Under the pieces are notes generated by a model. It ran no database searches. It was not told the DNA's origin and saw nothing but the letters and a program-made list of their open reading frames with translations. Positions 22,108 to 26,580 of a DNA stretch of 26,580 nucleotides are shown here, piece by piece. The stretch comes from DATCYZ01 sp036526195. Lineage in GTDB: Bacteria; Pseudomonadota; Gammaproteobacteria; Burkholderiales; SG8-39. Position 1 is the stretch's first letter, and each line of letters opens with the position of its first letter. The DNA is taken from NCBI GenBank assembly GCA_036526195.1, contig DATCYZ010000103.1, forward strand, positions 1 through 26,580, read 5' to 3'. Made by a program: the position numbers and the translations under genes.

Positions 22108-22408
22108 ATGAGTGACGACACCCCCCCCGGTCGGCGCGCGGCGTCGCCGGCGGCGGGGCGCAGATTGCGCTGGAAAAGGTGGCGATCGTCGGCGGCCGGA
22201 TCGAGATCGACGATGCGCGCGCGATCGCGCGGTCTTCGAGGCCGTGACCGAGCGCCTGCGCGCGGCGCAGCCTATCGCGCCGGGCGTGCTCGAATCGATC
22301 GGCACGGCCCGCGCGGCGGCGATCGGCGCCGTGTTGCGCGAGGCTGGCGTGGCCGCCGCCCGCATCGAGGCCGGCAAGACCGAGCCGGTCGGCGCAGGCC
22401 CGGCCTAG
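22108..22408 (+). pseudogene. Remnant of a larger gene, possibly DUF748/AsmA-like, split over three frames
   Basis: A start-like MSDDTPPG (22108, with TAACAT at 22092-22097 as a possible -10) soon meets a run of eight or nine C residues. A second protein-like piece, QIALEKVAIVGGRIEIDD, lies in another frame (22161-22214). A third, VFEAVTERLRAAQPIAPGVLESIG and onward to the stop (22232-22408), lies in the third frame. The pieces resemble an internal strand and the C-terminal end of DUF748-type envelope proteins, which are many hundreds of residues long. I infer large deletions plus frameshifts. The family assignment is from pattern memory and is tentative; the noncoding status of the continuous frame is more secure. 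Its last stop overlaps the convergent DUF302 stop. Confidence 0.45.
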
Positions 22409-22815
22409 CCGCGTTTCAGCGCCTCGGCCGCGCGCGAAAGGCGATCGCGCGCCTCCTTCGCAATGCCCTGCAGTACCGTGTCCTTCGAGAATTCACCGAT
22501 CCGCAGGAAGGCGTCGGGATCGCCGATCCGCACGATGGAGGAAGTGGCGTCCTTCGCCTCGACCGTCACGTTGCACGGCAGCATCAGGCCGACCACGCCG
22601 TCGTGCGAGAGCGCCTTGTGCGCGAGCGGCGGATTGCAGGCGCCGAGGATCGAGTAGGGCCGGAAGTCGACATTGATCTTTTCCTTCAGCGTCGCCTTGA
22701 CGTCGATGCGCGTCAGGATGCCGAATCCTTCGGCCTTCAGGGCTTCGGTGGTTTTCTCGACGGCCTGCTCGTAAGCGACGGGCAGGGTGACTTCGAATGC
22801 GATGGACGTGGGCAT
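22405..22815 (-). CDS. DUF302 family protein
   Basis: A 136-residue small soluble protein with the DUF302 pattern: FEVTLPVAYEQAVEKTTEAL, EGFGILTRIDVKATLKEKI, FRPYSILGACNPPLAHKAL and GLMLPCNVTVEAKD. Cys60 and Cys81 are typical of this family. The biochemical role is unknown; members are often found in oxygen-limited or sulfur-metabolising bacteria. ATG 22815 has AAGGAG six to seven bases upstream; a longer frame extends to 22941 but would run over this ribosome site and the intergenic region. It is divergent from ppk2 and shares with it the region containing a near-perfect FNR-type box. Confidence 0.85.
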   Translation of the reverse strand: MPTSIAFEVTLPVAYEQAVEKTTEALKAEGFGILTRIDVKATLKEKINVDFRPYSILGACNPPLAHKALSHDGVVGLMLPCNVTVEAKDATSSIVRIGDPDAFLRIGEFSKDTVLQGIAKEARDRLSRAAEALKRG

Positions 22816-22900
22816 GGGTGCTGTCTCCTTCACGGGCGTTGGAAAGGGTAGAGGGTAATCGATCCGATCGGGAGCAGCAGCCCGCCGACGGATTGCCGGT

Positions 22901-22914
22901 TTGATCTGGATCAG
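22901..22914. promoter_or_regulatory. FNR/ANR-type box between DUF302 and PPK2 genes
   Basis: TTGAT-CTGG-ATCAG matches the TTGAT-N4-ATCAA consensus at 9 of 10 positions. It lies 86 bases before the DUF302 start and 60 bases before the PPK2 start, so it could regulate either gene. Confidence 0.55.
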
Positions 22915-22973
22915 TGTTGCTGGAGCAGGGGGTACCAACATGGGAAGGGTGTATCCCCGAGTGATGATCCGCC

Positions 22974-24116
22974 ATGCGCACGTCTGCCCTGAAGCCGAAA
23001 CGTTCGAACGCCCGCACCCGCACCGGCGCGCGGCGCGCCGCGACCCCGGCCAAGGCGAAGCGCGCGGCCCCGGCCAGGGCGAAGCGCGCCGCGCCGGCGG
23101 CGCGCCCCCTGCTCAAAGGGGCTGCGCTCGAGGAACGGATCGTCGAGGAGGCCATGCAGGCGGCCTACGAGAAAAAGGTGGGGGCGATCGGCGATCTCCT
23201 CGAAGGCACCAGCCCCGCGGACGCGGTGCGCGTGTTGCAGTCGGCGCTCAAGCAGCAGCGTAGCCTCGACAAGCTGATCCGCAGAGGGGCGGACCTCGAG
23301 CTGGCCGACGGCTGGCAGGCAGGCGGGTATCCCTACAAGAACCTGCTTTCGCGCAAGGGCTACGAGCGGCAGAAATTTCGCCTGCAGGTCGAACTTCTCA
23401 AGGCGCAGGCCTGGGTGAAGGACGCCGGCCAGCGTGTGGTGGTGCTGTTCGAGGGCCGGGACGCCGCCGGCAAAGGGGGCACCATCAAGCGCTTCATGGA
23501 GCATCTCAATCCGCGCGGTGCACGCGTGGTCGCGCTCGAGAAGCCAAGCGCGGTTGAGCGTGGGCAATGGTACTTCCAGCGCTACGTCGAGCATCTGCCC
23601 ACCGCGGGGGAAATCGTCCTGTTCGACCGCTCCTGGTACAACCGGGCCGGCGTCGAGCGCGTCATGGGGTTCTGCCGCGACGGGGAGTACGACGAGTTCA
23701 TGCTCCAGACGCCAGAGTTCGAACGCATGCTGGTGCGTCAGGGCATCCACCTGTTCAAGTACTGGTTCTCGGTCAGTCGCGCCGAGCAACGACGCCGCTT
23801 CCGGGAGCGCGAGGCGCACCCGCTCAAGCACTGGAAACTCTCGCCGATCGACCTGGCCTCGCTCGACAAATGGGAGGCGTACACCGCGGCCAAGGAAGCG
23901 ATGTTCTTCCATACCGATACAGCCGACGCGCCCTGGATCGTGATCAAGTCCGACTGCAAGAAACGCGCGCGACTGAACACCTTGCGCTACCTGCTTCACC
24001 ACCTGCCCTACGCACGCAAGGACGCCGAGCAGATCGGCGCCGTTGATCCGCTGCTGGTGGGGCGTGCGCAGGTGGTGTTCGAGCGCGGTGAACATCTGGC
24101 CACGGCTCACGCCTAG
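22974..24116 (+). CDS. ppk2: Polyphosphate kinase 2 family protein
   Basis: A 380-residue PPK2 family enzyme, which transfers phosphate between polyphosphate and nucleoside mono- or diphosphates. The Walker A motif GRDAAGKGG is at 161-169 and the Walker B region FDRSWYNRAGVERVMGF at 217-233; the lid region RRRFREREAHPLKHWKLSPID follows. ADP versus AMP preference cannot be told by eye. The kinase core is preceded by about 45 residues of Ala/Lys/Arg-rich low complexity, with an imperfect repeat (AKRAAPAR, AKRAAPAA) also visible as a DNA repeat. A basic tail of this kind could bind polyphosphate or DNA. The ATG at 22974 has only a poor ribosome site, so a start further in cannot be excluded. Confidence 0.9.
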   Translation: MRTSALKPKRSNARTRTGARRAATPAKAKRAAPARAKRAAPAARPLLKGAALEERIVEEAMQAAYEKKVGAIGDLLEGTSPADAVRVLQSALKQQRSLDKLIRRGADLELADGWQAGGYPYKNLLSRKGYERQKFRLQVELLKAQAWVKDAGQRVVVLFEGRDAAGKGGTIKRFMEHLNPRGARVVALEKPSAVERGQWYFQRYVEHLPTAGEIVLFDRSWYNRAGVERVMGFCRDGEYDEFMLQTPEFERMLVRQGIHLFKYWFSVSRAEQRRRFREREAHPLKHWKLSPIDLASLDKWEAYTAAKEAMFFHTDTADAPWIVIKSDCKKRARLNTLRYLLHHLPYARKDAEQIGAVDPLLVGRAQVVFERGEHLATAHA

Positions 24117-24153
24117 CGCGAGCGGCTTGCTGCGCCGCGCAAGCGCCCGGGCC

Positions 24154-24159
24154 TATACT
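24154..24159 (+). promoter_or_regulatory. -10 element of the glutamate dehydrogenase gene
   Basis: TATACT ends 7 bases before the ATG at 24167, and no ribosome site lies between them, so the message is probably leaderless. A convincing -35 element is not seen (TTGCTG is 21 bases away). Confidence 0.45.
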
Positions 24160-24166
24160 TGGCCCC

Positions 24167-26580
24167 ATGAGCCCAGCCAAGCGGAATGCGAAAAAGCCTT
24201 CCGGACCCAGCCTCCGGTCCGGCCTCGTCAATCGCCTTGCAAAGGCCGCGCGCGCTCGCCTGTCCGCGCCGCGCGCCGCGCTCGCGGAGCAGTTCACCCG
24301 CCTGTATTACGCCGGCGCAGATCCACAGGAGCTCGCACAGCTTGATCCCGCGGACCTGGTCGGTGCGGCCGCCGCGCACCTGGAGTTTGCGCGCCGCGCG
24401 AAGGGTTCGCGCGTGCAGGTGCGTGTTTTCAACCCTCGCCTCGAGACGCACGGCTGGCAGAGCACACACACCGTGGTGCAGATCGTCGGCGAGGACATGC
24501 CGTTCCTCGTCGATTCCACGGCCATGGAGATCAACCGGCAGGGGCTGACCCTGCACCTGATGCTGCACCCGGTGATGCGGCTGGTGCGCGATGCGAAGGG
24601 CAACCTGCGCAGGATCGGGGCCCCGGGCTCGGACGAAGGGCGGCTGGAATCCCTGATCCATGTCGAAGTCGACCGCCAGGTCGACCCGGTGCGCCTCGAG
24701 GAACTCGGCGCCGGCCTGCTGCGCGTGCTCGCCGACGTGCGCGCGGCGGTCGAGGACTGGAAGCCGATGCGCGCGCGGCTCGCGGCCCTGGCCGAGGAGT
24801 TCGTCGACGCGAAGCGGCCGATGGATGTCGTGGAGGCGCGCGAGGCGCACGCCTTTCTCGGCTGGCTGCTGGACAACCACATGACGCTGCTCGGCTACCG
24901 GGACTACAACCTGGTGCGCGAGAAGGGCGAGGACGTGCTGCGCATCGTGCGCGGCTCGGGCCTGGGCATCCTGCGCGAGCGCAAGGGCACCACGGTATCG
25001 ACCAGTTTCGCGACCCTGCCGGCGGAGGTGCGCAGGCGCGCGCGCATGCCGGAGATCCTGGTGCTGGCGAAGGCGAACACCCGCGCCACCGTGCACCGCC
25101 CCGGCTACCTGGACTACGTCGGGGTGAAGCGCTTCGACGCCAGGGGCCGGGTGATCGGCGAGCGGCGCATCCTCGGCCTGTACACCCACAATGTCTATAC
25201 CGCGAGCCTCGCGACCATCCCTGTCGTGCGCCGCAAGATCGCCGACGTGCAGGCGCGCGCCGGGTTCCGGCCGGCGAGCCACAGCGGCAAGGCGCTCGCC
25301 TCGATCCTCGAAGACTACCCGCGCGATGAACTGCTGCAGATCGAGCCCGAAGACCTGCACGCGCACGCGATCGCGATCCTGCAACTCGGCGAGCGGCAGC
25401 GCACGCGCCTGTTCGTGCGGCGCGATGCCTACGGGCGCTACGTCACTTGCCTGGTGTACGTGCCGCGCGAGCAGTACGGCACCGGCCAGCGGCAGCTGAT
25501 CCAGCGCCTGCTCGCCGAGGCGTTCGACGGCACCGCGACCGAGTTCTCCGTCAGCCTGTCCGAGTCCCCGCTGGCGCGCATCTTCATCGTGGTGCGCACG
25601 CGGCCCGGCCGCGCGAAGCAGGTGGACGTGGGTGAGCTCGAGGCGCGCATCGTGGCGGCGATCCGCCGCTGGGAGGACGACCTGCACGCACTGCTCGTGG
25701 CGCAGCACGGCGAGGCGCGCGGCAACGAACTGCATGCGCGCTACGGCAGGGCGTTTCCCGCGGGCTACCGCGAAGACAACCCGGTGGCCACTGCGCTCGC
25801 CGACATCGCGGCCATCGAGACGCTCGGCACCGCAGCGGGTCCGGGCATGGACCTGTACCGCCCGGCGGCGGGCGATCCCGGCGTGCTGCGCTTCCGCCTG
25901 TATCGCGCCGGCACGCCGATCGTGCTCTCGGATGCCCTGCCGATCCTCGAGAACCTCGGCGTGCGGGTGCTGGACGACCAGCCCTACGAGATCGAGCGCG
26001 CCGGCGGTGCGCCGGTGTGGATCGTCGACTTCGGGCTCGCGCTGCCCGCGACCGACGGCCTCGCGCTGGAGCGCGTGCGCCCGCTGTTCCACGACGCCTT
26101 CGAGGCGATGTGGTCCGGGCGGGTTGAGCCCGACAGCCTGAACCAGCTGGTGCTCGGCGCCGAGCTCTCGGCGCGCGAGATCGTCATCCTGCGCGCCTAC
26201 AGCGGCTACCTGCGGCAGGTCGGCATCGCCTTCGGCCGCGCCTACATGCAGCAGACGCTGGTGGCGCACCCGAAGCTCGCGCGCGCGCTGGTGCAGCTGT
26301 TCCACGCGCGCTTCGAGCCGGGCCGCGCGTCCGCGAAGGATGAGGCGGCGAAGGTGCGCGAGATCGAGGCTGGCCTTGACGCAGTGCCGAGCCTCGATGA
26401 CGACCGCATCCTGCGGCAGTTCCTGGCGACGATCGGCGCCACCAAGCGCACCAACGCCTTCCAGACCGGCGCCGACGGCGCGCCCCGGTCGTACGTGTCC
26501 CTGAAGTTCGATCCGCGCAAGGTGCCAGGCCTGCCGGAGCCGCGGCCGATGTTCGAGATCTTCGTCTACTCGCCGCGGGT
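24167..26580 (+). CDS. Large NAD-specific glutamate dehydrogenase, N-terminal half (partial)
   Basis: The frame is open from 24167 to the window end, giving 804 codons of a protein that is normally about 1600 residues. It is the large bacterial NAD-glutamate dehydrogenase (GdhB/GDH-180 type), which oxidises glutamate to 2-oxoglutarate and ammonia. Family marks include LYYAGADPQELAQLDPADLV near the N-terminus, VVQIVGEDMPFLVDSTAMEI, AFLGWLLDNHMTLLGYRDY, RRILGLYTHNVYTASLATIP, LFVRRDAYGRYVTCLVYVPR and AYSGYLRQVGIAFGRAYM. These are the regulatory ACT-like and helical N-terminal domains; the catalytic dehydrogenase domain is beyond the window. The first 40 residues are Lys/Arg/Ala-rich. It starts 50 bases after ppk2 with its own -10 element. 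Confidence 0.92.
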   Translation, partial: MSPAKRNAKKPSGPSLRSGLVNRLAKAARARLSAPRAALAEQFTRLYYAGADPQELAQLDPADLVGAAAAHLEFARRAKGSRVQVRVFNPRLETHGWQSTHTVVQIVGEDMPFLVDSTAMEINRQGLTLHLMLHPVMRLVRDAKGNLRRIGAPGSDEGRLESLIHVEVDRQVDPVRLEELGAGLLRVLADVRAAVEDWKPMRARLAALAEEFVDAKRPMDVVEAREAHAFLGWLLDNHMTLLGYRDYNLVREKGEDVLRIVRGSGLGILRERKGTTVSTSFATLPAEVRRRARMPEILVLAKANTRATVHRPGYLDYVGVKRFDARGRVIGERRILGLYTHNVYTASLATIPVVRRKIADVQARAGFRPASHSGKALASILEDYPRDELLQIEPEDLHAHAIAILQLGERQRTRLFVRRDAYGRYVTCLVYVPREQYGTGQRQLIQRLLAEAFDGTATEFSVSLSESPLARIFIVVRTRPGRAKQVDVGELEARIVAAIRRWEDDLHALLVAQHGEARGNELHARYGRAFPAGYREDNPVATALADIAAIETLGTAAGPGMDLYRPAAGDPGVLRFRLYRAGTPIVLSDALPILENLGVRVLDDQPYEIERAGGAPVWIVDFGLALPATDGLALERVRPLFHDAFEAMWSGRVEPDSLNQLVLGAELSAREIVILRAYSGYLRQVGIAFGRAYMQQTLVAHPKLARALVQLFHARFEPGRASAKDEAAKVREIEAGLDAVPSLDDDRILRQFLATIGATKRTNAFQTGADGAPRSYVSLKFDPRKVPGLPEPRPMFEIFVYSPR

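Noticed and set aside
19465..22377. Very long minus-strand open frame opposite the 4-hydroxybenzoyl-CoA reductase genes
   Set aside because: It is antisense to genes with complete family motifs. Its translation is Arg/His/Ala-rich without recognisable domains, typical for high-GC shadow frames.
1..26580. CRISPR arrays, tRNA or rRNA genes, prophage or conjugation genes
   Set aside because: Looked for on both strands; no regular repeat-spacer pattern, cloverleaf or matching protein was seen.

Overview
The window is GC-rich chromosomal DNA, probably from a betaproteobacterium of the Burkholderiales/Rhodocyclales type. I infer this from gene content (4-hydroxybenzoyl-CoA reductase of the Thauera type, benzoate-CoA-ligase family enzyme, large NAD-glutamate dehydrogenase, PPK2) and from recurrent TAnAAT/TATGAT-like -10 elements. 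No rRNA, tRNA or CRISPR array is visible.

Layout. 1-3326: end of an MFS transporter, a benzoate-CoA-ligase family enzyme, a membrane GGDEF gene broken by one in-frame stop just before its GGEE signature, and a small conserved protein. 3335-4651: a TTC38-like TPR protein. About 4970-6908: AT-richer foreign DNA that reads as an integron gene-cassette array without a visible integrase. It has three cassettes in the same orientation (exported alpha/beta hydrolase, GFA-domain protein, DfrB/R67-type dihydrofolate reductase), separated by two structurally complete attC sites and ended by a third, half-preserved one. 7021-7531: a DUF4160/DUF2442 pair whose first gene carries a nonsense codon. 7596-9637 (minus): an aldo/keto reductase coupled to a histidine kinase lacking its ATP-binding N-box. 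9785-11017: amidohydrolase. 11130-12704 (minus): orphan peptide-type ABC substrate-binding protein. 12846-15426: AlkK-like acyl-CoA ligase followed by a trypsin-fold PDZ protein without a catalytic triad. 15458-17889: lipoprotein, YdcF-like protein, crotonase. 18017-22022: complete three-subunit 4-hydroxybenzoyl-CoA reductase operon. 22023-22404: gene remnant. 22405-26580: DUF302, PPK2 and the first half of NAD-glutamate dehydrogenase.

Functional picture. The CoA ligases, crotonase and 4-hydroxybenzoyl-CoA reductase point to degradation of aromatic and fatty acids through CoA thioesters. The reductase belongs to anaerobic phenol/4-hydroxybenzoate metabolism. FNR/ANR-like half-site pairs lie in three divergent promoter regions, and a 19-bp palindrome sits between the reductase promoter and its start codon.

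The most notable part is the cassette array with its dfrB-type gene. Each cassette's start is the exact reverse complement (11, 11 and 14 bases) of the R'' end of its own attC, as expected for cassettes that once circularised. The DfrB protein matches R67 dihydrofolate reductase along its whole 78-residue length, but carries Ser and His where R67 has Trp38 and Tyr46. A second theme is decay: at least three genes (GGDEF, DUF4160, histidine kinase) and one remnant show inactivating lesions.
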